Assembly: GCF_003054195.1 (NCBI RefSeq)
Contig: NZ_QBKP01000002.1
Span: 327,970-391,969, forward strand
Length of the DNA: 64,000 nt
Source: Gemmobacter caeni
GTDB lineage: Bacteria; Pseudomonadota; Alphaproteobacteria; Rhodobacterales; Rhodobacteraceae
Reading direction: 5' to 3'
Made by a program: the position numbers and the translations under genes. The notes under the pieces are model-generated. The model saw only the letters and a list, made by a program, of their open reading frames with translations. It ran no database searches and was not told the origin of the DNA. Below are positions 16,422 through 24,970 of this stretch, piece after piece. Within the stretch, counting starts at the first letter, position 1. Every line of letters starts with the position of its first letter.

Positions 16422-19400
16422 ATGCTCGACGCCCAGAAGAGCCCCGCCGAGGCGGGGATGCCCAACATCTCCCGTCAGATCTGGGACATGAAGTACCGCC
16501 TCAAGGACGCGGACAAGCGGCCGGTCGATCTGACCGTCGAGGACACCTGGTCCCGGATCGCGAAGGCGCTCGCCGAAGCCGAGCCGGAGGCGATCCGCGC
16601 CGAGCAGGAGGCCCGCTTCTACAAGGCGCTCGAGGGGTTCCGCTACCTGCCCGCCGGGCGGATCATCGCCGGCTCCGGCACCGGCCGGAACGTGACCCTG
16701 TTCAACTGCTTCGTCATGGGGACGGTCCCGGACAGCATGGACGGGATCTTCGACATGCTGAAGGAGGCGGCGCTGACCATGCAGCAGGGGGGCGGGATCG
16801 GGTACGACTTCTCGACGATCCGCCCGAAGGGGGCCCGCGTGAAGGGGGTCGGCTCGGACGCGTCCGGGCCCTTGAGCTTCATGGACGTCTGGGACGCGAT
16901 GTGCGGGACGATCATGTCCGCCGGCTCCCGGCGCGGGGCGATGATGGCGACGATGCGCTGCGACCACCCGGACGTGGAGGACTTCATCACCGCCAAGCGG
17001 GACCCGGCCCGTCTGCGAAAGTTCAACCTGTCCGTCCTGGTCACGGACGCGTTCATGGCGGCGGTCGAGGCGGATGCGGACTGGGACCTGGTCTGGCAGG
17101 GGCAGGTCTGGAGGACCCTGCGCGCACGCGACCTCTGGGACAAGATCATGAAGAGCACCTACGCCTTCGCGGAGCCGGGCGTGATCTTCATCGACCGGAT
17201 CAACGAGCGTAACCCGCTCGCCTACGTGGAGCGGATCGCCGCGACCAACCCCTGCGTGCCGGCCGGGACCCCGATCCTGACCCGTCAGGGCTGGCGCGAG
17301 ATCGACACGATCGTCGACACGCCCGTCGAGGTCTGGAACGGGGCGGAATGGTCCCGGGTGACCCCGCGGGTGACCGGACATGACCAGCCGATGGTCCGGG
17401 TCTCCCTCAGCAACGGGCGGGGCCTGATTTGCACCACCGCGCACCGGTTCCTGACGGAGACGGGCGCGCGGGTCGACGCGGCCGCCCTGCGTCCGGGCCA
17501 GGCGCTCCTCACCCATGACTGGCCGGTCGTCCGCGCAGGCGCCCCGGTCGAGGGGGCCTACGCCCAGGGGATGCGCGCGGGCGGCGCGCCGGTTCAGGCG
17601 CGGGTTGCGAAAAAATCGACGGTCATGGCGGGAGCGGACGGGTCCGACCTCCCCGAGGCGCTCTCCGGCCTGATCGACGGGGCGCTGCCCTCGAGCTTCG
17701 TGCCGGGCGCGGACTGGGACGTCGCGTCCCGCCTGGCCTGGCTCGCCGGGCTGATCGACGCGGGCGCGGAGATCACGGGGCAGGGGGTGATCGTCCGGTC
17801 GAAGGACCGGGGCTTCCTCGGCGCGGTGCAGCTCCTCCTGAACACGCTCGGGGCGGCCGCGACGCTCCGCGGGGACGGCGCGCTCCTGATCGGCGCGCCG
17901 GCGCTCGCCGCCCTGAGGGGGCTCGGGCTCCCGGCCCGGACCGACCTGCCCGCGGCGGCCCCCTCGCACGGGTCCGGACCGGTCCGGGTCATCGCCGTCG
18001 AGCCGCTCTCGGAGGAGGCGGACGTGGTCTACTGCTTCACGGAAGAGAAGCGTCACGCCGGCTGCTTCGACGGGGTGCTGACCGGGCAGTGCGGGGAGCA
18101 GCCGCTCCCCCCCTACGGGGCCTGCCTGCTCGGCTCGATCAACCTGGCCCGGCTGATCTCGAACCCGTTCACGGATGAGGCCCGTCTCGACGAGGCGGAG
18201 ATGGAGGAGCTGGTGGCGACCGCGGTCCGGATGATGGATAACGTGGTCGACGTCTCCCGCTTCCCGCTCCCGCAGCAGCTCGCCGAGGCGAAGGCGAAGC
18301 GCCGGATCGGCCTCGGGGTGACCGGGGTCGCGGACGCGCTCCTGATGTTGCGCCTGACCTACGGGACCGAGGAGGCGGCCGCCCAGCTGGAGGCCTGGCA
18401 GCGCAAGATCCAGCACGCCGCCTATCGGGCCTCGGTCGAGCTCGCCAAGGAGAAGGGGCCGTTCCCGCTCTTTGACGCGGAGAAGTACCTCGCCTCTCCC
18501 ACGATCCAGGATTTGGACGCCGACCTTCAGGACGCGATCCGGGAGCACGGGATCCGCAACGCGCTCCTGACCTCGATCGCGCCGACCGGGACCATCTCGC
18601 TCTACGCGGGCAACGTCTCCTCCGGGATCGAGCCGGTCTTCGCCTACGCCTACAAGCGCAAGATCACGCTCGATGACGGGTCGAAGGCGGAGGAGGAGGT
18701 GGTCGACTACGCGGTCCAGATGTATCGGGACATGTTCGGGGCGGAAGCGGACCTGCCGGACTATTTCGTCTCCGCGCAGACCCTGAAGCCGCTCGACCAC
18801 GTCCGGATGCAGGCGGCCGCCCAGAAGTGGGTGGACAGCTCCATCTCGAAGACGGTGAACTGTCCGGAGGACATCTCCTTCGAGGACTTCAAGGCGGTCT
18901 ATGAGGAGGCGTTCCGGTCCGGCTGCAAGGGGTGCACCACCTACCGGCCGAACGAGATCACCGGGTCCGTCCTCTCCGTCGAGCCCGCGAAGAAGGAGGA
19001 GAAGCCCGCGCCCGTCCCGGCCCCGCAGGGCTCGACCCGGCCGATGCCGCGCGACCCGGTCCTCGAGGGGCGCACCTACAAGATCAAGTGGCCGGCCGCC
19101 ACCCACGCCTACTACCTGACCGTGAACGACGCGGTCGATGAGGCGGGGGTCCGTCGCCCGTTCGAGGTGTTCGTGAACACCCAGAACACGCATGACGCGG
19201 ACATGCTCGCCGCGATCACCCGGATGATCTCCGCCGTGTTCCGCCGCGGCGGCGACGTCGGCTTCGTCGCGGAGGAGCTGAGCCAGATCGTGAACCCGCA
19301 GGGGGGGCACTGGGTCGAGGGGCGCTACGTCCCCTCGCTGGTCGCCCTGATCGGCGCCAAGCTCTTCGAGCACATGGGGGCGATCGGGTTCCTCGCGCCG

Positions 19401-19559
19401 CAGGCGGCCCCGGCCGCCCCGGTCGCGGCGGAGCCGGTCCCGGATCTGCGCCCGGTGAAGCGGACCCGCCCCGGCTGTGACACCCCGGACGCCTGCGACC
19501 TGGTGATGGAGTCGGGTTGCGAAAAATGCGTCGCCTGCGGGTGGAGCAAGTGCGGCTGA
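16422..19559 (+). CDS. nrdJ: Adenosylcobalamin-dependent (class II) ribonucleotide reductase with intein
   Basis: The 1045-residue precursor reduces ribonucleotides to deoxyribonucleotides after removal of an intein (residues 278-556). The extein of 766 residues shows NrdJ features: FRYLPAGRIIAGSG, FNCFVMG (active-site Cys), GGGIGYDFSTIRPKG, NPC-GEQPLPPYGACLLGSINL across the splice junction (catalytic Cys and Glu), TAPTGTISLYAG-type loop, and SGCKGCTTYRPN. The C-terminus CDTPDACDLVMESGCEKCVACGWSKCG supplies redox and zinc cysteines. The ribosome binding site ACGGAG precedes ATG 16422. B12-dependent enzymes need no oxygen or small subunit. Confidence 0.93.
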   Translation: MLDAQKSPAEAGMPNISRQIWDMKYRLKDADKRPVDLTVEDTWSRIAKALAEAEPEAIRAEQEARFYKALEGFRYLPAGRIIAGSGTGRNVTLFNCFVMGTVPDSMDGIFDMLKEAALTMQQGGGIGYDFSTIRPKGARVKGVGSDASGPLSFMDVWDAMCGTIMSAGSRRGAMMATMRCDHPDVEDFITAKRDPARLRKFNLSVLVTDAFMAAVEADADWDLVWQGQVWRTLRARDLWDKIMKSTYAFAEPGVIFIDRINERNPLAYVERIAATNPCVPAGTPILTRQGWREIDTIVDTPVEVWNGAEWSRVTPRVTGHDQPMVRVSLSNGRGLICTTAHRFLTETGARVDAAALRPGQALLTHDWPVVRAGAPVEGAYAQGMRAGGAPVQARVAKKSTVMAGADGSDLPEALSGLIDGALPSSFVPGADWDVASRLAWLAGLIDAGAEITGQGVIVRSKDRGFLGAVQLLLNTLGAAATLRGDGALLIGAPALAALRGLGLPARTDLPAAAPSHGSGPVRVIAVEPLSEEADVVYCFTEEKRHAGCFDGVLTGQCGEQPLPPYGACLLGSINLARLISNPFTDEARLDEAEMEELVATAVRMMDNVVDVSRFPLPQQLAEAKAKRRIGLGVTGVADALLMLRLTYGTEEAAAQLEAWQRKIQHAAYRASVELAKEKGPFPLFDAEKYLASPTIQDLDADLQDAIREHGIRNALLTSIAPTGTISLYAGNVSSGIEPVFAYAYKRKITLDDGSKAEEEVVDYAVQMYRDMFGAEADLPDYFVSAQTLKPLDHVRMQAAAQKWVDSSISKTVNCPEDISFEDFKAVYEEAFRSGCKGCTTYRPNEITGSVLSVEPAKKEEKPAPVPAPQGSTRPMPRDPVLEGRTYKIKWPAATHAYYLTVNDAVDEAGVRRPFEVFVNTQNTHDADMLAAITRMISAVFRRGGDVGFVAEELSQIVNPQGGHWVEGRYVPSLVALIGAKLFEHMGAIGFLAPQAAPAAPVAAEPVPDLRPVKRTRPGCDTPDACDLVMESGCEKCVACGWSKCG
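17253..18089 (+). other. Intein in nrdJ with degenerate LAGLIDADG endonuclease
   Basis: A 279-residue intein interrupts the conserved NPCGEQPLPPYG motif exactly before the catalytic-loop Cys. Block A is CVPAGTPIL with Cys1, block B is CTTAHRFL (TxxH), and block F is VYCFTEEKRHAGCFDGV. It ends in TGQ before Cys+1, so the terminal residue is Gln rather than Asn, a variant known from some inteins. One LAGLIDAGA motif (near residue 445) is visible. The acidic residue that binds metal in LAGLIDADG enzymes is Gly here, so homing is probably lost while splicing may persist. Confidence 0.88.
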
Positions 19560-19772
19560 CCCGGCCGCACCTCACAACATTGTTCCGACAGGCAATTTTT
19601 GTCCATTTGGGCCAAAAAAACTGTCTGCGTCGGGGCGCGGCGACCAAAGGGCAAATCGCACCACTCCGACAGGAAAAACCGATCACCCAGACGCGGGAAG
19701 TTTGAAATTTTCAAGACACGCTGGTAAGGTCAGATTGGAAAAGACCTGAGCAAACAAGGGAAAGGCAACACC

Positions 19773-20051
19773 GTGACATCGGAAATTTCCACCGAAAACA
19801 CATCAGCACCGCGTGCCTCGACAGATGAAGACAGAGTTGTCTTCGTGAGGACCTCGAAGGAGGTAACCGGGGAACCGGTCGTCTCCCCTGATGGGAAGAC
19901 GAAGATACTCGAGATCACCGGGAATCCAAACCCTTCGATTCAGTCACTGGGCCGGTCGCCCAGGTTCGAGGCGGTGATACTTGAGGACCCGTTTTCGCCG
20001 GCCAAAGAGCCGATGCCCGTCGAAATGGACGCGACATTTGAACTGTCGTAA
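19773..20051 (+). CDS. Small hypothetical protein (92 aa)
   Basis: A GTG-initiated frame with an AAGGGAAAGG ribosome binding site. The product is acidic and polar, begins MTSEISTENTSAPRAS, and has a VVSPDGKTKILEITG segment. No known motif is seen. It lies between nrdJ and the left end of the IS200/IS605 element. The flanking DNA is less GC-rich than elsewhere, which suggests a recently acquired or regulatory region. Confidence 0.45.
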   Translation: MTSEISTENTSAPRASTDEDRVVFVRTSKEVTGEPVVSPDGKTKILEITGNPNPSIQSLGRSPRFEAVILEDPFSPAKEPMPVEMDATFELS

Positions 20052-20075
20052 ACTTACAATCAACAACGGGAAAGC

Positions 20076-20095
20076 CCCGTACTTCAGTGCGGGGA
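20076..20095 (+). repeat. Left-end hairpin, copy 2
   Basis: Identical 20-mer to 11569-11588, forming an 8-bp stem with a TTCA loop. It lies about 75 bases before tnpA. Confidence 0.65.
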
Positions 20096-20171
20096 TGAGA
20101 GTGATCGGCGAAGCCGCGATCTCCCCCTGACTTTGTCTTGACAAAGGTGAGGCGTAAAGTATTTTCGCATC

Positions 20172-20573
20172 ATGGAGATCGTAAGCCGCCGCCACAGCCG
20201 AAGCGCCCTCGGGTACCATTTCGTCTTCGTGACGAAACGGAGACGGCGCGTCTTTTTCGGCAAGGTGGAGGCGGCGCTCAAACGTGTCCTGTCTGAGGTT
20301 TCGGTCGGGGCCGGTTACGGGCTCGAGCTGGTCGGGGTGGACCGGGATCACGTCCACCTGTTCGTGACCGCTCCGCCGGACGCGCCCCCCTCCGATGTTG
20401 CGCGCCGCCTCAAGGGGGAGAGCGCGCGCCGGATGCGCGCGACCTTCCCCTGGCTTAAGGGCCGCGTCCCGGGCGGGTCCCTCTGGTCCCCGAGCTTCTT
20501 CGTCGCCTCCGTGGGAGCGATCTCCGAGGGGGCGGTGCGCCGCTACGTCGCCGCCCAGGGGGCCTCGGCATGA
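20172..20573 (+). CDS. tnpA: IS200-type Y1 (HUH) transposase TnpA
   Basis: A 133-residue Y1 transposase. It starts HSRSALGYHFVFVTKRRRRVF, has the HUH pair in RDHVHLFVT (near residue 60), a LKGESARRMR segment, a LWSPSFFVASVG segment, and the nucleophilic Tyr in AVRRYVAAQ (near residue 125). Such enzymes cut and join single-stranded ends at hairpins. All catalytic residues appear present, so it may be active. ATG 20172 follows TTTTCGCATC. Confidence 0.9.
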   Translation: MEIVSRRHSRSALGYHFVFVTKRRRRVFFGKVEAALKRVLSEVSVGAGYGLELVGVDRDHVHLFVTAPPDAPPSDVARRLKGESARRMRATFPWLKGRVPGGSLWSPSFFVASVGAISEGAVRRYVAAQGASA

Positions 20574-22100
20574 AGAAGCCGCGCGCGAAACGTGTCAAGC
20601 GCCCCAAGCACCCCGGCGAGATCCGGGCCTGGCGCTTCGCGCTCCGGCTCGATCAGGACGTCTCCGCCCTGCACCGGGCGCTGGACACGGCCTGGGCGCT
20701 GCGCAACGACCTCGCCGAGGCCCGGGCGGAGAACGGACGCGTGATCCGGGCCGCGAAGGAGGCGGGGCTCGTCCCGCCGGCCCGGCTCACGAAACGGGAC
20801 CAGGAGATGGTCCTCGCGGAGCGGCGCCGCCGGGACCCGAAAGGGGCCGGGGCGCTCCACAGCCTCGTGGTCAAGAACATCGCGGACCGGGTCGACGAGG
20901 GGTGGAACCGTTTCTGGGACGCGCTCAAGGAGCGTCGCCCCAACGTGCGCCCCCCCGAAGCCGATCCGGCGCGAGCGGTACCGGTCGATCACCTACCCCC
21001 AATACGGGAACGGGGCCCGTCTGAAAGACGGACGCATCGAGCTGTCCATGATCGGGACGTTCCGGCTGCATGATCACCGCAAGGTCCGGGGCCGGATCCA
21101 GACCGTGACCCTGAAATGGGCACACGGGCGCTGGTGGTGCGTCCTCACCAGCCTGATCCAGGCCAAGGACCTCTACCAGCCCGTACGCGCAGGGGTAGGG
21201 GACGCCGGTGCGGACCCGGGTCTGACCGCCGCCCTGACCCTGTCGGATGGGCGGGTGCTGGACCCGCCGCGGGCACTCGACGAGGGGCTCGCCCGGCTGC
21301 GGAGGGCGCAGCGGGCCCTGTCGCGCAAGTTCGAGGCGCTCAAGGCGCGCCAGGCGGAGGAGAACCGGGCCGCGAGGGCGGAGGGGCGTGAGCCGGTACG
21401 GCTCCCGCGGCCGAACCGGCTCCGGCGCCAGATCGCGGAGGTGGGCCGCGCCCACACCCGGGTCGTGAACGTGCGGGACCACTGGCACAAGGTGAACGCC
21501 CGGCGCGTCGCCAACGCCTACGACCGGGTCGCCTACGAGGCGCACGGGCTCATGTTCATGATCCGGAACCGGAGGCTGGCCCGGATCGCGTCCGACCGGG
21601 CGCTGGCGCAGCAGCGCCACGCGCTCGCCTCCGCGCTCGGCCCCCGTCTGGTCCCGGTCCCGAACCGGCGCGAGGGGGTTGGCGGGAACAGCCAGACCTG
21701 CGTCTGCGGCGCCTCCGTCCCGAAGACGCTGCGGGACCGGTGGCATCACTGCCCCGCCTGTGGGGTCAGCGCGCCGCGCGACGTCGTCTCCGCCAACATC
21801 GCGGAGCTGATCGCGTTCGGGACGCACAAGTTGACGACGGCCCCGGGCAGGGGATCGAAAGACGTGGAGGGGGCGACGCCTCAGGCGCGCGAAAGCGCGC
21901 CGGGGACGGGTGAGGAGCCCGTCAGAGCCCCCGATGAAACGTCGACCTCTTGCGACCTGAGATCCAATGAGAACACCGCCGGTGGCTTCGGCCTACGGCG
22001 GAAGGCCAGACTCGTTCCCATCGGCGTTTTGTCGTTGGAGCGTAAACCGAAACCTCACGGATACGAAAAAATCAGGAAGCACCCGGCCTCGGCCGGGTGA
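20570..22100 (+). pseudogene. tnpB: tnpB disrupted by a frameshift in a C7 tract
   Basis: The frame from ATG 20570 encodes a TnpB N-terminal region (GEIRAWRFALRLDQDVSALH, KNIADRVDEGWNRFWDALKERR). At 20950-20956 there are seven C bases, after which the TnpB sequence continues in the +1 frame (YRSITYPQYGNGARLKDGRI, then the product read from 21048). That part has RuvC-I GADPGL, RuvC-II YEAHGL, a zinc finger CVCG...CPACG and RuvC-III PRDVVSANI. With one C fewer the protein would be complete, so the catalytic residues survive. It may be a recent indel, a sequencing error, or slippage-controlled. The frame also runs into the right-end hairpin. Confidence 0.8.
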
Positions 22101-22102
22101 GG

Positions 22103-22846
22103 ATGTCACCACGCTCTGAAACAACGCCACCTTTTCGTGCATCTCCTCGGAGAGGACGGGTCCGCCCCCGCGGGCCCCTGAGCCTCTTGGCTCCGTTCCG
22201 GATCCTCGTCCTGTCGGGCGGCGGCTATCAGGGCCTGTTCACCGCCCAGGTGCTCGCCGCGATCGAGGCGGCCGGGCCGGGGCGCCTGCGGGACCGGTAC
22301 GAGCTGATCGCGGGCACCTCGATCGGCGGGATCATCGGGCTCGCGCTCGCGGCCGGGGTCCCGGCCCGCCGGATCGTCGACACCTTCCTCGAGGTGGGTC
22401 CGGCCCTCTTCCCGAACGGGCCGGTGCGCGGGGGGCGACTCTCCGCGGCGCGGGACGCGCTCCGCTTCCTCACCCGGCCGAAATACGACCCGGCCCCGCT
22501 CCGGGACCTGATACGGGCCTTCCCCCGTCCTGATCTTCGACTCTCAGATCTGCCGCTCGACGTGCTGATCCCGGCCACCCGGGTTTCCGACGGGGACCCG
22601 GTCCTCTTTTCCCGCGTCCACCACGGGGGGCTCCGCCTGATCGACGTGGCGCTGGCCACCTCCGCCGCCCCGATGATGTTCCCGACGCACCGGATCGACG
22701 CGGAGGTCTCGGAGGGGGAGGGGGCCCGGATCGGGCTCGACGTGGCGACCCCGGAGGCGCGGGCGCTGATCGGGCGGATCTCGGCCCGAACGATCAGCGC
22801 GCTGGAGGCGTGCTGCCCGCCCCATTGGGGCGGGCCGGCCCTTTAG
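22103..22846 (+). pseudogene. Patatin-like phospholipase, truncated (CapV-like)
   Basis: Residues about 33-190 are a patatin core: LSGGGYQGLFTAQVLA (oxyanion hole), GTSIGGIIG with the nucleophilic Ser, and LATSAAPMMFPTHRID. The family's next element, the DGG/DGA motif with the catalytic Asp, is missing. The sequence jumps to a C-terminal-like region (IGLDVATPEARALIG...). The N-terminus is rewritten by the IS right end just upstream. An internal deletion plus 5' disruption is the simplest reading, so the enzyme is probably inactive. Close relatives act in lipid degradation or as CBASS effectors. It converges with the next gene, overlapping by 4 bases. Confidence 0.65.
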
Positions 22847-23994
22847 GTGGTGAGGACGTCGAGCACCCGGATCCGGCGCTCCGTCCCCCTGATGTCAAGG
22901 ACGGCGGTCCCGCCGACCGCGGTGTCCAGGAGGGCGCGGCCGAGCGGGCTGCTGACCGACACCTGTCCCGCGACCGGGTCCGCCGCGCCCAGGACCAGCT
23001 GCACCAGCTTCTCCTCGTCCCGACGGTCCTGATAGACGAAGCTCACCAGGCAGCCCGGGGTCGGGAAGCGCGCCTCCGGCGCCGGCCCCTCAGGGAGCGG
23101 CAGGCTCGCCTGTTTCGGGCGCGGCGCGGACCGGGGCAGGGGCTTGGAGGCGATCAGGCCGGTCCGGCCGGGATGGGACGCGCCCGCCGTCTTCTCCCAG
23201 CGGAGCCCGACCCGGACCGGGACCCCGATCAGGTCGGAGAGGCGCAGGACGCGGGTGAACATGTAGTTGCTGGTCGACACCTGCACGGACAGGTTCAGCC
23301 GCTCGCACCAGCGGAACCCCCGCTCCGAGTGCTTCCCGGCCCGGACCCGGACCCCGGACGCCTCGAGCACCTCCGGACCTTGGCCGGCGGCGATCGCCTG
23401 GGCGACCGCCTCCTCGAACAGGAGGCACCAGGTGAGGCCGGTCCCCTCCCGGCTCACCGAGCCGAAGCTGAACCCGTCAAGCGCGGTGAACCGCAGGTCC
23501 GGATAGTCGGTCCGGTTGAAGGTCAGCGGTTTCGGCTCCCGCCTCGCCGTTCCCGACGAGGCGGGACGGGCGGCGGCGGAAGGGGAGGGAGCCCTCGACT
23601 CCACACCCCGGTCCGTCAGCTTGCTCGTTGTCACGGGGGAGAAACGCCGTTCGGGCCTCGCCGTGGCGGAGGGGGCCGGAACCGTCGTCGGCTCCGGAGT
23701 GATCCGGACCGCGGAGGAGGTCTCGACAACGGGCGTCGCCGCATCGGGAGCGTTTTTCGCAAATTCGACCGTTTCCGATTCCGGACGGACGGTTGCGCGC
23801 AACGCCTGGGAGGCGGAGGTCGCCCCGGTCGCGATGAACACGTCGATCAGGCGGGAAACCGTGTCCTCCACCGGCCAGATCCCGGCCAGCTTCTTCAGAC
23901 GGTCGTAATCGGACGGGTGCACCATGAGCGGGACCAGATCGGCCCGCGGGGCCGACGCCCCCTGCGACAGAAAATCGGACGACATGCGCGACAT
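22843..23994 (-). CDS. Protein with C-terminal GreA/GreB domain
   Basis: A 383-residue protein. Residues about 310-383 match the Gre-factor C-terminal domain (VSFVYQDRRDEEKLVQLVLG, then SVSSPLGRALLDTAVGG and a final RIRVLDV), which binds the RNA polymerase secondary-channel rim. The N-terminal coiled coil of GreA, which carries the catalytic acidic tip, is absent. It is replaced by a short helical part (VHPSDYDRLKKLAG), a Ser/Pro/Thr-rich linker (about 65-165), and a middle domain that I do not recognise (FTALDGFSFGSV...GKHSERGFRW). It could be a polymerase-binding modulator. The start at 23994 follows GGAGGTGAG; ATG 24015 is an alternative. Confidence 0.65.
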   Translation of the reverse strand: MSRMSSDFLSQGASAPRADLVPLMVHPSDYDRLKKLAGIWPVEDTVSRLIDVFIATGATSASQALRATVRPESETVEFAKNAPDAATPVVETSSAVRITPEPTTVPAPSATARPERRFSPVTTSKLTDRGVESRAPSPSAAARPASSGTARREPKPLTFNRTDYPDLRFTALDGFSFGSVSREGTGLTWCLLFEEAVAQAIAAGQGPEVLEASGVRVRAGKHSERGFRWCERLNLSVQVSTSNYMFTRVLRLSDLIGVPVRVGLRWEKTAGASHPGRTGLIASKPLPRSAPRPKQASLPLPEGPAPEARFPTPGCLVSFVYQDRRDEEKLVQLVLGAADPVAGQVSVSSPLGRALLDTAVGGTAVLDIRGTERRIRVLDVLTT

Positions 23995-24030
23995 CTCACC
24001 TCCAGCGGGATCCATATTGGAATAGAAAAA

Positions 24031-24050
24031 CTATATCCCAATTTTTCGCA
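24031..24050 (-). promoter_or_regulatory. TGCGAAAAAT-GATATAG motif upstream of the Gre-domain gene
   Basis: On the minus strand TGCGAAAAAT (24050-24041) is followed by TGGGATATAG. This is the motif-plus-ATA arrangement seen at other starts, and it points toward the Gre-domain gene. It may also serve the divergent gene at 24128. Confidence 0.45.
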
Positions 24051-24127
24051 AACGCAACAGAAATATCCTCGGTTCGCGTTTTCACGGATCATCCCTAATG
24101 TTCGGGAAAAGCAAAAGGAGAGATCCG

Positions 24128-24970
24128 ATGTCCATGCGCAGACCCGTCAGCCCGAGAGGCGTCCTCAAGCGGATGTTCCGGGACCTGGAGCGGGGTTATG
24201 AGGGGTTCTGGGGCAAGCACGCCACCTGTGAGGGCCGGGACCGCTATCAGCTGATGGCGCAAAGGCTCCGGGAGGTGGCGGATCATGCGGTCTCCACGGC
24301 CCAGGAGGCGCCGCCGTTTAGGACTGAAAAGCTCGCGGAGCTGATCGGGCAGGGGGACCCGGACCGGGTCACGAGCTTCATCCGCAAGCACCTGGTGAGC
24401 GAGCTCACCGTCCTGGAGATCCCCGGTCTCCCGCCGGAGCCGACCGCGGACCGGCTCCTCGCCGCCCTCTCCGGGCCCCAGGCGCTCGACCGGATCGCGG
24501 CGGACCTCATCGCGGAGACGCCCGGTCTCGAGGCGCCCGAGTTCACCGCCTATCAGCTCGAGTCGGTCCTTCGGGAGGCGGTCGGGCTCGACGGCCGGGT
24601 CCCGGAGCGCGGCTTCAGCGAGGACGCGGCGGAGGCGAACCTGATGCAGATCCGGCTCCTGCTCGGGGCGCCGGGTCCCGATTACGGGTCGACCCCCGCG
24701 CCGGCCCTGGCCGGGGAGGCGGATCGGGAGGCGGTGGAGCGGGCACTGGAGGCGAGCGGGCTGCCACAGGTCGGCGGGATCTCCCGCGATCTCGCGTTTC
24801 ACGCGGCCGTCGGCAACGTCGCGGATGACCTGACCCGACGGATCGGGCTTCTGATGGGCGGCGAGGTCAGCGCGACCCACGCGCAGCTTCTGCACGGGAT
24901 CGTGGAGCGGGTCGCGCACGCGACCGGGCCGCAGATCACGATCGAGATCGAGGGTCCGGGCGGGCCCTGA
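24128..24970 (+). CDS. Hypothetical protein (280 aa)
   Basis: The ATG at 24128 follows AAAAGGAGAG, a strong ribosome binding site. The product is mostly helical, rich in Glu, Arg, Leu and Ala, with no cysteine cluster, signal peptide or membrane segment. A WGKHATCEGRDRYQLMAQRL segment is near the start and a DDLTRRIGLLMGG segment near the end. I do not recognise the family. It is divergent from the Gre-domain gene and converges directly with carD, with no gap between stops. Confidence 0.6.
   Translation: MSMRRPVSPRGVLKRMFRDLERGYEGFWGKHATCEGRDRYQLMAQRLREVADHAVSTAQEAPPFRTEKLAELIGQGDPDRVTSFIRKHLVSELTVLEIPGLPPEPTADRLLAALSGPQALDRIAADLIAETPGLEAPEFTAYQLESVLREAVGLDGRVPERGFSEDAAEANLMQIRLLLGAPGPDYGSTPAPALAGEADREAVERALEASGLPQVGGISRDLAFHAAVGNVADDLTRRIGLLMGGEVSATHAQLLHGIVERVAHATGPQITIEIEGPGGP

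Larger units (their letters stand above)
20070..22110 (+). mobile_element. IS200/IS605-type insertion sequence (tnpA plus frameshifted tnpB)
   Basis: The element runs from the left-end hairpin at 20076-20095 to a right-end hairpin at 22080-22099 (CACCCGGCC/GGCCGGGTG) followed by AGGATGTCACC. It holds a Y1 transposase gene and a tnpB gene overlapping by 4 bases, the standard IS605 order. The left end shares its hairpin with the element at 11565, so one TnpA may serve both. The right end abuts a truncated patatin gene. Confidence 0.75.

Noticed and set aside
16359-19373. Minus-strand frame of about 1000 codons opposite nrdJ
   Set aside because: High GC content keeps the antisense frame open; the product is Arg/Gly/Leu/Val low-complexity and has no motif, while nrdJ is certain.
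11569-20095. The repeated CCCCGTAC hairpin considered as a CRISPR repeat
   Set aside because: Only two copies, 8.5 kb apart, each at the left end of a TnpB element; no regularly spaced repeats or cas adaptation genes.
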